DNA of 8,576 nucleotides from Phycisphaeraceae bacterium (GCA_016763955.1 JAESSU010000466.1:1-8576), one strand, 5' to 3'; counted from the stretch's first letter, positions 1-6,423 are shown. The notes: generated by a model from the letters alone, not told the origin. Numbers and translations: made by a program.

Positions 1-65
1 CGATCATTAAAGTTAAAAAAGTCTATACAAACAAACTGGGGTCTATTACAGGTGTAACTACTCTT

Positions 66-971
66 TTAAGATTTTGTATTCGAGCAACACTGACTGTCCC
101 CAGCACCACATGTCGCGGATCGACAAGGGGCGCAAGGCTTGCCATCACGACAGACCACGGGGAAATGTGATCCTGCGCCAGACATGTGAGCACCATCGGG
201 TAAATTAACAAACTGTTTCATTGGATGTTCACCACTAGCAAGAAACACTGCTTCACTGGTCATGTAATGAATCGCTACTGCACGACGCGGTCTGTTGGAT
301 GTGTTGGTCGGCGAGCCATGCCATGTTAGTGAATGGTGAAAGTGCACTTCACCACGGCGAACAGGCCGAGCGATTGATTCAAGAGATTGCCCCTGGGCTT
401 GAGCTGGAGCGATAAAACCAGGATTCCTGAATTGTTCGAGTGTCGTCAAATGCGACTGCGTTTTAAGGTAGTCATTTTGATCGTCCCACTTATGTGACCC
501 GGGCACCATCCACATGCAGCCGTTGTCTTCGTCAGCATCATCAAAAGGAATCCATGCTGACACGGGTGTCATCGGTCGAATGATCGGCCACAAGGGTGCA
601 TCCTGATGCCAGCCTGTACAGCCGCCATAGCCTGCGGGTTTGTATTGCATTTGATCATGCCAAACTTGCAAATTATCAAAGCCCGACATCTGCCTAATCG
701 CGTTGACAATAAACGGATGATGAACCAACCGCTCAAAAGCTGGGGATGCTTCCCAGACGTTGACAATCTGCCAGACGGTCTGGTCTTTATTGCTGGAAAT
801 ATTATTAAACCTCACTGGACGAGGTTCGTCTTCTTTAAAGCCATCGGGTCCAGTCGCAATGAGGCGATCTAGTTCATCGGACAACTCAGCTATTTCACTA
901 TCAGCCAAAATGGGCCCCGCATTAAGGTAGCCATCTCGGTTATACGTATCGACCTGTGATTGTTCTAACAT
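66..971 (-). CDS. Phytanoyl-CoA dioxygenase (PhyH) family Fe(II)/2-oxoglutarate oxygenase
   Basis: A 301-residue protein with the PhyH-type double-stranded beta-helix. The iron-binding facial triad is visible as H122-x-D124 (in GWHQDAP) and H218 (in TWHGSPTNTS). R229, 11 residues after H218, sits where the family binds the 2-oxoglutarate carboxylate. The PGSH turn at 157-160 is also typical. Such enzymes are cytoplasmic, and no signal peptide is seen. They hydroxylate varied small organic substrates; the substrate here cannot be read from sequence. The start was placed at the ATG of MLEQSQVD because an AGGA lies 9 nt upstream; the reading frame stays open 20 codons further but without homologous-looking sequence. 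The extreme C-terminus is odd: six cysteines lie within residues 274-296. It lies downstream of an AraC-type regulator on the same strand, which suggests regulated expression. Family assignment is firm, physiological role unknown. Confidence 0.9.
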   Translation of the reverse strand: MLEQSQVDTYNRDGYLNAGPILADSEIAELSDELDRLIATGPDGFKEDEPRPVRFNNISSNKDQTVWQIVNVWEASPAFERLVHHPFIVNAIRQMSGFDNLQVWHDQMQYKPAGYGGCTGWHQDAPLWPIIRPMTPVSAWIPFDDADEDNGCMWMVPGSHKWDDQNDYLKTQSHLTTLEQFRNPGFIAPAQAQGQSLESIARPVRRGEVHFHHSLTWHGSPTNTSNRPRRAVAIHYMTSEAVFLASGEHPMKQFVNLPDGAHMSGAGSHFPVVCRDGKPCAPCRSATCGAGDSQCCSNTKS

Positions 972-980
972 GGTTTTTTT

Positions 981-984
981 TCCT
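981..984 (-). promoter_or_regulatory. Ribosome binding site deciding the phyH-family gene start
   Basis: On the minus strand an AGGA is followed by a 9-nt A-rich spacer and then the ATG at 971. This supports the internal ATG over the in-frame ATG at 1031, which would add 20 residues with no family similarity that I can see. Confidence 0.6.
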
Positions 985-1027
985 AGTCTTGAATATGAGG
1001 ATTTAACACTGAATGACACAATAACCC

Positions 1028-1049
1028 CCATGGATCACAGTGAACATGG
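1028..1049. promoter_or_regulatory. Near-perfect palindrome between araC-type and phyH-family genes (candidate operator)
   Basis: The outer arms CCATG and CATGG flank an inner TCAC-a-GTGA, so nearly the whole 22 nt is self-complementary, with one extra base on one side. It lies 57-78 nt upstream of the oxygenase start. On the minus strand a consensus -35 hexamer TTGACA (1067-1072) lies just upstream, but the hexamer 17 nt further on, inside the palindrome, is a poor -10 (CCATGT). A good -35 with a bad -10 would fit an activator-dependent promoter. Alternatively this is the stem of a weak terminator after the regulator gene. No T-run follows it. Confidence 0.35.
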
Positions 1050-1078
1050 CCTCAACAAGAAAAGGATGTCAAAAACAA

Positions 1079-2029
1079 TTATGTCTTGCGCCCCGCTAAT
1101 AACATCTGGCGAAATGCTGAAGGTGACAACCCGTCGATGCGACGAAAGACTTTGCTAAAATGATACGGATCACGAAGGCCCACCTGAGCACCTACTTGTT
1201 GGATCGATAAATCCACATCTGCTAATAATTGTCGCGCACGCTCAACCCTGACTTGGCGGAGATAGTTCATCGGGGTGGTGCCGACCCATTGTTTAAACAA
1301 TCGTGTGATATAAGACGCGCTAAGCTCCGCAGCATCGGCCAGATCGTCAACGGTGATATCACTTGCTAGATGTTGCTGGACATAGCGAATCGAACGCTCA
1401 AATTTAATCCGGCAAACTGCCTGTGAAAACGTGGCATCTTTGTGACCCACATCACGATGAGCCTCAAGCGTAAACATCTCAATGAGTACCTGAGACAAAT
1501 AAGTAAGCGATGACAACCTAGCAATCGGCTCCGGGGCATTATGCATCTGAATCACACGGCGTAACATAGATTCAATCGAATGCGATGACGGCAACACCAA
1601 ATGCGTCGGCCAAGCCAAACCGTGTGATAACCGAACTTCATACGGCCCGCGTTCTTCAAGGCAATCATCTGCAAGGGGTACGCCTTGGGTCACATCAAAG
1701 TGGATCGCAAGATGTTCACAGGGCTCACTGGCATCAACCTCAATAGCATGTGGGACAAAGGGGCAAAATAAAAATAAATGGCCTGCTTGAAAATCAATCG
1801 TTTGCGATTGTATCGTGACGCGACCTTGGCCTGTCAAAAACAAAACGATTTCATAATCGAAAATAATCCGTTCATCGATGTTCGCCAAGCTCCCCTGATG
1901 GGCGATCCGAATAGACGGATGAATGTTTGAAAGTTCGACCCAATATTCTTTACGCGGTGATAACTTTCCAAAGGGAGGCTGGCGTTGATAAGGGGAGGAG
2001 TTGCTTTTCATTTTAATAGCTGCCGCCAT
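1079..2029 (-). CDS. AraC-family transcriptional regulator with N-terminal cupin sensor domain
   Basis: About 316 residues. Residues roughly 35-115 form an AraC-type cupin-like ligand-binding domain (DYEIVLFLTGQG, then the H/FCPFVPH turn). Residues roughly 212-308 form the paired helix-turn-helix DNA-binding domain: first HTH around ITVDDLADAAELSASYITRLFK, second around LSIQQVGAQVGLRDPYHFSKVFRR, ending in the usual SPSAFR. This is the architecture of one-component sugar or small-molecule sensors that usually activate transcription. The chosen ATG has GGTGG 5 nt upstream; an ATG at 2050 (no Shine-Dalgarno) and one at 2011 (GGCGG at a long spacing) are alternatives. The 3' neighbour on the same strand is the PhyH-family oxygenase, 107 nt away, the obvious candidate target. 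The inducer is unknown. Confidence 0.88.
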   Translation of the reverse strand: MAAAIKMKSNSSPYQRQPPFGKLSPRKEYWVELSNIHPSIRIAHQGSLANIDERIIFDYEIVLFLTGQGRVTIQSQTIDFQAGHLFLFCPFVPHAIEVDASEPCEHLAIHFDVTQGVPLADDCLEERGPYEVRLSHGLAWPTHLVLPSSHSIESMLRRVIQMHNAPEPIARLSSLTYLSQVLIEMFTLEAHRDVGHKDATFSQAVCRIKFERSIRYVQQHLASDITVDDLADAAELSASYITRLFKQWVGTTPMNYLRQVRVERARQLLADVDLSIQQVGAQVGLRDPYHFSKVFRRIDGLSPSAFRQMLLAGRKT

Positions 2030-2141
2030 TTTAACCACCAGCGATGCCATACGGCAAAAAAAAATCGATCACAAAGCGATATTGACCGCGATGATTCATG
2101 GCCCGCAAAATAGGGACTTCGCCAACCCTCTAAAAACCACA

Positions 2142-2205
2142 CGGCCCTACAGATTCGTGGACTCATCTGTAGGCTTGCGCCCAACCTAAAAGCCTGTCTG
2201 TTTTA
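2142..2205. repeat. Palindromic element, copy A
   Basis: A perfect 9-bp stem (CCTACAGAT at 2146-2154 with ATCTGTAGG at 2165-2173, 10-nt loop) is followed by GCTTG and then a small AT-rich hairpin (TAAAA 2187-2191 with TTTTA 2201-2205). The same order, CGGCCC, stem, GGCTTG, AT-rich hairpin with TCTGTTTT, recurs in copy B at 8048-8113. The third stem pair is T-A here and C-G there, a compensatory change. It lies in the 3' flank of the small gene at 2233-2406 and upstream of the araC-type gene. It could serve as a transcript-end structure, but no long T-run follows. Confidence 0.6.
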
Positions 2206-2232
2206 ATCTTTAATTCTACCGTTTAATTTTTT

Positions 2233-2406
2233 CTATTTGCGGAGTTCAATCACACGACGAATACGCTGAGCCTTAAGCGCGTAATCAGCGGATTGTTCAA
2301 TTTTACCAGCCAAAGCGCACGCCAACAGGCGACGACGCATGTCAGCTAACATGCGTTGGGCATTTATCAACGTTAATGATTTTCCTTCAACCATCAAGTC
2401 CAACAC
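2233..2406 (-). CDS. Small basic hypothetical protein (about 57 aa), non-ATG start
   Basis: I do not recognise this protein. The evidence that it is real is a consensus AGGAGG (2413-2418) on the minus strand, 6 nt before a GTG at 2406 and 9 nt before a TTG at 2403; an ATG at 2394 lies 18 nt away. The frame is open for 40 more codons upstream to an ATG at 2526, but that part contains the Shine-Dalgarno and reads like AT-rich leader, so the short version is preferred. The product begins MLDLMVEGKSLTL and continues as a predicted long amphipathic helix rich in R, K, L and A (QRMLADMRRRLLACALAG, later ALKAQRIRRVIELRK), with no signal peptide or membrane span. It is divergent from the SahR-like gene and followed 20-odd nt downstream by palindromic element A. 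Function unknown. Confidence 0.55.
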   Translation of the reverse strand: MLDLMVEGKSLTLINAQRMLADMRRRLLACALAGKIEQSADYALKAQRIRRVIELRK

Positions 2407-2412
2407 AACACA

Positions 2413-2418
2413 CCTCCT
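2413..2418 (-). promoter_or_regulatory. Consensus Shine-Dalgarno for the small gene
   Basis: AGGAGG on the minus strand (AAAAGGAGGT in context) is the strongest Shine-Dalgarno in the window. It lies inside the longer open frame that begins at 2526, so it sets the start at GTG 2406 or TTG 2403. A possible -10 (TAAAAT, 2460-2465 on the minus strand) lies about 40 nt upstream. Confidence 0.6.
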
Positions 2419-2628
2419 TTTAAACATTTTAGGTGCGACACAAAAACCAAGACGCGGGAATTTTAGCCACTTGATTTCAAAAGCAAAGAGCAAAATCAAT
2501 AAATATGAAAAATTAATGCTTTTCACACAACCCTAACCCTGATCCTTGAGTTTGATTCAATCCATGACCCCCGACCGATCCCTCATCTCAAACCATTTTC
2601 CCTGCCATTACTAGCGTAAAACGAGCCA

Positions 2629-2657
2629 TTGACAGACTTGAATAAGTCTAATATCAT
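2629..2657 (+). promoter_or_regulatory. Sigma-70-type promoter of the sahR-ahcY unit
   Basis: TTGACA at 2629-2634, a 17-nt spacer, and TATCAT at 2652-2657 make a near-consensus housekeeping promoter. The predicted transcription start is around 2663-2666, leaving a leader of only about 10 nt before the first ATG at 2675. The promoter is masked by an inverted repeat lying in the spacer, as expected for a repressed, autoregulated unit. Confidence 0.65.
2634..2649. promoter_or_regulatory. Inverted-repeat operator within the promoter spacer
   Basis: AGACTT and AAGTCT separated by GAAT form a perfect 6+4+6 palindrome lying between the -35 (sharing its last base) and the -10. Binding there would exclude RNA polymerase. 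ArsR-family dimers typically bind such short palindromes, and the adjacent gene encodes one. The right half AATAAGTC recurs at 3677-3684 just upstream of ahcY, but without the matching left half. The assignment to the SahR-like protein is inference. Confidence 0.55.
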
Positions 2658-2674
2658 TATATCCGGATTGATGG

Positions 2675-3637
2675 ATGCTTATGACACGATTAAACACACA
2701 ACCCCTCCCATTGCTTGGCTGGATGGACAGCCTAGCTGATGCTACGCGCATTCGGTTATTGCGATTGTTAGAGCAAAATGAGTTAAATGTGATGGATCTC
2801 TGTGAGATCATGCAGTTGCCCCAATCCACAGTCAGTCGGCATCTCAAGATTCTGAGTTCACAAAACTGGTGCCACGCACAGCGGCAAGGGACCCACAATC
2901 TTTACCGCATGTTGCTTGATGAGCTCTCCCCCCCCATGCGTAAGCTCTGGCTCCTAGCCCGTGAGCAAACCGACGACTGGGCGGCCTTGCATCAGGACGA
3001 ACTTCGCAGACAGTCTTGTTTAAAAGACAAACAAGCAGACACGCAAGCCTTCTTTGCATCTTCTGCAAACCAGTGGGATCAGCTTCGCCACGAATTTTAT
3101 GGCAACGCCTTTGAGTCACTAGCGCAGCTCGCTTTGATCCCCTCACACTGGACCGTCGCGGACCTTGGATGTGGGACAGGACAAACCTGCCACGTACTGG
3201 CCAAACAAGTTCACCGCGTCATCGGCGTAGATGAATCAGCAGCCATGCTCAAAACGGCTCAGCAGCGTTTAGCGAACTATGACAATGTCCAACTCAAACG
3301 CGGCGACCTACACGCGATTCCCATTGACGATAACACCTGTGATGCGGCCCTGCTCACATTGGTCCTAACTTATCTCACCAAACCCTCTGATGTGCTTGCC
3401 CAGATTAAACGCATTCTCAAACCCGGCGGTCAGGCTGTCATCGTCGACATCTTGCTTCACGATCAAGAAGATTTCCGCCGCAAGATGGGTCAACAGAACA
3501 TGGGCTATCAAACTTCACAAATCAAAAAAATGATGCAACTCGCAGGCTTCGTCGACATCAAAATTGCCGAACTGCCACCCGAAGCTGATGCCAAGGGGCC
3601 CGCATTATTTTTAGCCTCAGCAAAGCGTCAATCATAA
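2675..3637 (+). CDS. sahR: ArsR-family regulator fused to SAM/SAH-binding methyltransferase-like domain (SahR-like)
   Basis: 320 residues in two domains. Residues about 16-95 are an ArsR winged helix, with the recognition region LPQSTVSRHLKILSS at 48-62. Residues about 125-300 are a class I methyltransferase-like Rossmann fold: motif I VADLGCGTGQ (161-170), an acidic D186 in GVDES after strand 2, GDL at 210-212, and RILKPGGQAVIVD (246-258). In Proteobacteria, SahR has this architecture and represses SAM-cycle genes, including ahcY, until SAH binds the methylase-like domain. Here the gene lies 71 nt upstream of ahcY on the same strand, and a perfect palindrome sits in its promoter. An ATG at 2681 is an equally possible start, since GGA lies 5 nt upstream of it. 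Whether the domain has any catalytic activity cannot be told. Paralogous ArsR-methyltransferase fusions exist, so the sahR name rests mainly on linkage. Confidence 0.8.
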   Translation: MLMTRLNTQPLPLLGWMDSLADATRIRLLRLLEQNELNVMDLCEIMQLPQSTVSRHLKILSSQNWCHAQRQGTHNLYRMLLDELSPPMRKLWLLAREQTDDWAALHQDELRRQSCLKDKQADTQAFFASSANQWDQLRHEFYGNAFESLAQLALIPSHWTVADLGCGTGQTCHVLAKQVHRVIGVDESAAMLKTAQQRLANYDNVQLKRGDLHAIPIDDNTCDAALLTLVLTYLTKPSDVLAQIKRILKPGGQAVIVDILLHDQEDFRRKMGQQNMGYQTSQIKKMMQLAGFVDIKIAELPPEADAKGPALFLASAKRQS

Positions 3638-3708
3638 TTTAAACAAACCGTAAACCTTCAACTTTTTAAACCTGACAATAAGTCAACAAACACCCATAGG
3701 AGTCAACA

Positions 3709-5202
3709 ATGACCACCGCAACCGCACTCGAATTCAAAGTCGCAGACATGGACAACCCCACTGAGTTTGCAAAGCTCAACGCATGGGGCCGTAAAGAACT
3801 GGAACTCGCCCAAATCGAAATGCCTGGCCTAATGGCCTGCCGTGAAGAGTTCGGCACATCCAAGCCCTTAGCTGGATTACGCGTCATGGGCTCACTGCAC
3901 ATGACCATTCAAACAGGCGTACTCATCGAAACACTCGTTGAACTAGGTGCAGACGTCCGCTGGTGTTCTTGCAATATTTTCTCCACGCAAGACCATGCAG
4001 CCGCTGCCATCGCAGTAGGCCCCAACGGTACTCCCGAAAATCCAGCAGGCATCCCCATCTTCGCTTGGAAAGGTGAATCCCTAGCTCAATACTGGTGGTG
4101 CACAGAAAAAGCACTCAACTACGGCAACGGTGTCGGCCCCCAACAAATCGTCGACGACGGTGGCGATGCAACCCTCCTGATCCACAAAGGTGTCGAATTC
4201 GAAAAGACCGGCATCGTCCCCGGCCCAGAAACCACAGACAACGTAGAATTCAAAGAAATTCTCAAGCTTCTAGCTAAAACCGTCGCCCAAGACGGCCAAC
4301 GCTGGACCAAAATCGCAGCAGACTTCCGGGGCGTCTCCGAAGAAACCACCACCGGCGTGCATCGTCTCTACGATATGCAGAAAAAAGGCGAACTGCTCTT
4401 CACCGCAATCAACGTCAACGACTCAGTCACCAAAAGTAAATTCGACAACCTCTACGGCTGTCGCCACTCACTCATCGACGGTCTAAACCGTGCAACCGAC
4501 GTGATGATGTCCGGCAAAGTCGCAGTCGTCTGCGGCTACGGCGATGTGGGCAAGGGCTGCTGCCAATCACTCAAAGGCCAAGGCGCCCGCGTGATCGTCA
4601 ACGAAGTCGATCCCATCTGTGCCTTGCAAGCTGCAATGGAAGGCTACGAAGTGAAGCCCATCGAAGATGTCCTGGACTACGCAGACTTCTACGTCACCAC
4701 CACCGGCAACTTCAACATCATCACCGCGGACCACATGTCCAAGATGAAAGACAAAGCCATCGTCGGCAACATCGGTCACTTCGATAACGAAATCGACATG
4801 GCAGGCCTCGAAAAAATCAAGGGCATCGAAAGAATCAACATCAAGCCCCAATACGACAGCTGGAAATTCCCTGATGGTCACGAAGTGCTCATCCTCGCTG
4901 AAGGCCGTCTGCTTAACCTAGGTTGCGCAACAGGACACCCTAGCTTTGTGATGTCCGCAAGCTTCACCAACCAGACCATCGCCCAGATCGACCTAGCTTA
5001 CAACGGCACTGACAAGTCCCTCTCAGGCGTGACCTATGAAAAGGGCAAAGTCTACACCCTACCCAAGATTCTGGACGAAAAAGTTGCTCGCCTGCATCTG
5101 GACAAACTTGGGGTAAAACTCTCAAAGCTCACACAAGCCCAAGCGGACTACCTCAACGTCCCCGTCGAAGGCCCCTACAAGCCCGAACACTACCGCTATT
5201 AA
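3709..5202 (+). CDS. ahcY: S-adenosylhomocysteinase
   Basis: A 497-residue cytoplasmic NAD-dependent enzyme that reversibly splits S-adenosylhomocysteine to adenosine and homocysteine, the step that clears methyltransferase product and recycles methionine. Visible landmarks are GSLHMT (H64), the DDGGD loop (149-153), EETTTGVH (211-218), N237, K242, D246 and N247 in [13 protein letters not shown], the NAD Rossmann motif GYGDVG (276-281), GHFDNE (H357), [10 protein letters not shown] (H410), and the C-terminal KPEHYRY, whose K491 and Y497 reach the NAD of a neighbouring subunit. It is the long bacterial/plant form, with an insert between about 160 and 205 that the human enzyme lacks. AGGAG lies 6 nt before the ATG. 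Codons are strongly C-ending, as expected for high expression. It is probably cotranscribed with, or controlled by, the SahR-like gene upstream. No SAH riboswitch is visible in the 71-nt leader. Confidence 0.98.
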   Translation: MTTATALEFKVADMDNPTEFAKLNAWGRKELELAQIEMPGLMACREEFGTSKPLAGLRVMGSLHMTIQTGVLIETLVELGADVRWCSCNIFSTQDHAAAAIAVGPNGTPENPAGIPIFAWKGESLAQYWWCTEKALNYGNGVGPQQIVDDGGDATLLIHKGVEFEKTGIVPGPETTDNVEFKEILKLLAKTVAQDGQRWTKIAADFRGVSEETTTGVHRLYDMQKKGELLFTAINVNDSVTKSKFDNLYGCRHSLIDGLNRATDVMMSGKVAVVCGYGDVGKGCCQSLKGQGARVIVNEVDPICALQAAMEGYEVKPIEDVLDYADFYVTTTGNFNIITADHMSKMKDKAIVGNIGHFDNEIDMAGLEKIKGIERINIKPQYDSWKFPDGHEVLILAEGRLLNLGCATGHPSFVMSASFTNQTIAQIDLAYNGTDKSLSGVTYEKGKVYTLPKILDEKVARLHLDKLGVKLSKLTQAQADYLNVPVEGPYKPEHYRY

Positions 5203-5284
5203 CCCCCGGAAGTTTCCCCTGTGAATAAGGGGAAACTATCGATATCCACAACTAAAGCCCGTGGGGTTTCAAACCCCGGGCTTG
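5203..5284. repeat. Double-palindrome element, copy C (ahcY 3' flank)
   Basis: Directly after the ahcY stop come CCCCCGGA and two strong hairpins. The first has a perfect 10-bp stem (AGTTTCCCCT 5211-5220 with AGGGGAAACT 5228-5237, 7-nt loop). The second runs 5255-5283: AAGCCC pairs with GGGCTT and the inner GGGGTT with AACCCC, with a 2-nt GT bulge and a tight loop. Copy B has the same plan: C-run, GGAAGTTTC stem with a 7-nt loop, spacer, CCC stem, GGGCTTG. No T-run follows either stem, so these are better read as REP-like palindromes than as the ahcY terminator, though they could protect the mRNA 3' end. Confidence 0.6.
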
Positions 5285-5311
5285 CCTTTGGAAGTCCAGC
5301 GGTGCGTTGCG

Positions 5312-5357
5312 TCGCAGCTAAATTTAATAACAAAATAGCTGCGAGTTAACAACTCGC
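5312..5357. repeat. Two overlapping, mutually exclusive hairpins
   Basis: TCGCAGCTA (5312-5320) pairs perfectly with TAGCTGCGA (5336-5344) around a 15-nt AT-rich loop. GCGAGTT (5341-5347) pairs perfectly with AACTCGC (5351-5357) around a 3-nt loop. The two share the GCGA at 5341-5344, so both cannot form fully at once. The arrangement resembles an attenuator switch, but it lies between ahcY and its terminator with no gene downstream on the plus strand; a repeat-element remnant or a 3'UTR-derived RNA is equally possible. Confidence 0.4.
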
Positions 5358-5383
5358 TGATCGACAACCGATTGCTCACATAC

Positions 5384-5424
5384 AAAAAACCGATGCACGC
5401 TCTAAGGTGTGCATCGGTTTTTTT
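5384..5424. terminator. Bidirectional rho-independent terminator
   Basis: CCGATGCAC (5390-5398) pairs with GTGCATCGG (5409-5417) around a 10-nt loop. The stem is flanked by six A on the left (5384-5389) and seven T on the right (5418-5424). Read on the plus strand it ends the ahcY transcript; read on the minus strand it ends the convergent esterase transcript, whose stop codon is 19 nt away. Confidence 0.9.
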
Positions 5425-5442
5425 ATGTGTGTTTTTATATGC

Positions 5443-6378
5443 TCATTTTAAGAGTCGATATCGTTTGAAAAAATCCCAGATCACATCTTCCGCCTGAAAG
5501 TCTGTGGTAGTGGTGCCGAGTTTTTTGAGTCTGGGATTAGGACTACCGGGCCAACTGTGGCCGCCACCGGTGATGGTGATTAATTCCACGGGAGCTTTCA
5601 AACTCCTATAAACCGTGCGTGTGCTGGTCATGCCATCTTTGGCGGGATTCGGCAGACGGCCAATGACAGGCGTGGTCTTGCAACCATTGTGTTTCACCCA
5701 AGCGTCGATGGCGTATGGCACAGAGTTGAATTTAACTTTGACAATACTGCTCTTGCCAACTCCGCCGTTAAACGGGACATTTTGATCAGCTGTGCCATGG
5801 ATGTGCAGGATAGGAACTTTGCGGGCATCCGGGGCGATGTCGGTTTCCAGCACACCAGAGACGGGCGCGATCGCCGTGATGCGGTCAGAGAGTTCACATG
5901 CAAGTCGATAGCTGATTTTCGCACCGTTGGACATACCTGTTGCATAGACACGTTTGGTATCGATAGAATATTTTTTGATCAAATCGTCGAGCAACGTATT
6001 AATGAAGCCCACATCATCACTGTTATTTCTCTGAGCATAACCGCAGCAGGTTTCGACATTCCATGTGAGCATTTTGGCAAAGTGTCCAGTGCCGTTGGGG
6101 TAGACGACGATGAAGCCCGCGGAGTCGGATTTTGCATTCCATCGGGTGTGATTCATAAAGTGTTTGCCGTTGCCACCACCCCCGTGAAAGGCCAACACAA
6201 TCGGATAGGATTTTCGAGCATCATACTTAGCAGGCAAGTGAATGAGATACGATCGCATCAAATCCCCCACTTTGATCTGAACCGACCCTTCGGGAATTTT
6301 TGAGGGAGCTGCAATGACCAAGACTGTTAAGCCTGCGCAGAGACACAACGACAAAAACAGCATGTTTATTTTTTTCAT
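5443..6378 (-). CDS. Secreted CE1/LpqC-type esterase (polyhydroxybutyrate depolymerase/feruloyl esterase-like)
   Basis: 311 residues. A basic N-terminus (MKK) and a hydrophobic stretch to about residue 23-24 (ending VIAA) form a Sec signal peptide, so the enzyme is probably periplasmic or extracellular. The alpha/beta-hydrolase landmarks are the oxyanion region FHGGGGN (64-70), the family-typical CCGYA (111-115) followed by DDVGF (121-125), the nucleophile elbow GMSNGA (S150), the acid D198 in HGTADQNVPF, and H274 in GGGHSWPG. The family hydrolyses polyester, feruloyl or acetyl ester bonds on polymers; the exact substrate is not readable here, and there is no separate binding module. No Shine-Dalgarno is obvious before the ATG; M6 is an alternative start. 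It is convergent with ahcY across a shared terminator, with no functional link evident. Confidence 0.88.
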   Translation of the reverse strand: MKKINMLFLSLCLCAGLTVLVIAAPSKIPEGSVQIKVGDLMRSYLIHLPAKYDARKSYPIVLAFHGGGGNGKHFMNHTRWNAKSDSAGFIVVYPNGTGHFAKMLTWNVETCCGYAQRNNSDDVGFINTLLDDLIKKYSIDTKRVYATGMSNGAKISYRLACELSDRITAIAPVSGVLETDIAPDARKVPILHIHGTADQNVPFNGGVGKSSIVKVKFNSVPYAIDAWVKHNGCKTTPVIGRLPNPAKDGMTSTRTVYRSLKAPVELITITGGGHSWPGSPNPRLKKLGTTTTDFQAEDVIWDFFKRYRLLK

Positions 6379-6423
6379 GATGTGAGTTTAACGTATATGA
6401 ATCGTATTTACTGCAAGGCACCA

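Noticed and set aside
66..211. Frameshift truncating the PhyH-family C-terminus
   Set aside because: The alternative frame ending at 23 does not continue PhyH-like sequence, while the annotated frame retains the conserved NLPDGAHMSGAGSHFP region before the Cys-rich tail.
2528..2545. Telomere-like CCCTAA-type tract (ACAACCCTAACCCTGATC)
   Set aside because: Only two imperfect units; too short to mean anything and not repeated elsewhere in the window.
2844..3146. 100-residue minus-strand frame inside the sahR-like gene
   Set aside because: Arg/Ala-rich low-complexity composition, no start signal, and it overlaps a well-supported domain fusion.
3638..3708. SAH or SAM riboswitch upstream of ahcY
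   Set aside because: The 71-nt leader is AT-rich and lacks the GC-rich conserved core and stems of the known SAH riboswitch; control is better explained by the SahR-like repressor.
4567..4881. 104-residue minus-strand open frame inside ahcY
   Set aside because: The composition, extremely rich in D, V and F, is the usual antisense product of C-ending codons in a highly expressed gene.
5312..5357. Integron attC site
   Set aside because: A GTTAAC occurs, but the paired RYYYAAC/GTTRRRY core sites are not met, and there is no integrase or cassette structure.
5689..6303. 204-residue plus-strand open frame antisense to the esterase gene
   Set aside because: It lies wholly opposite a gene with an intact signal peptide and catalytic triad, has no recognisable domain, and is explained as a codon-bias shadow.
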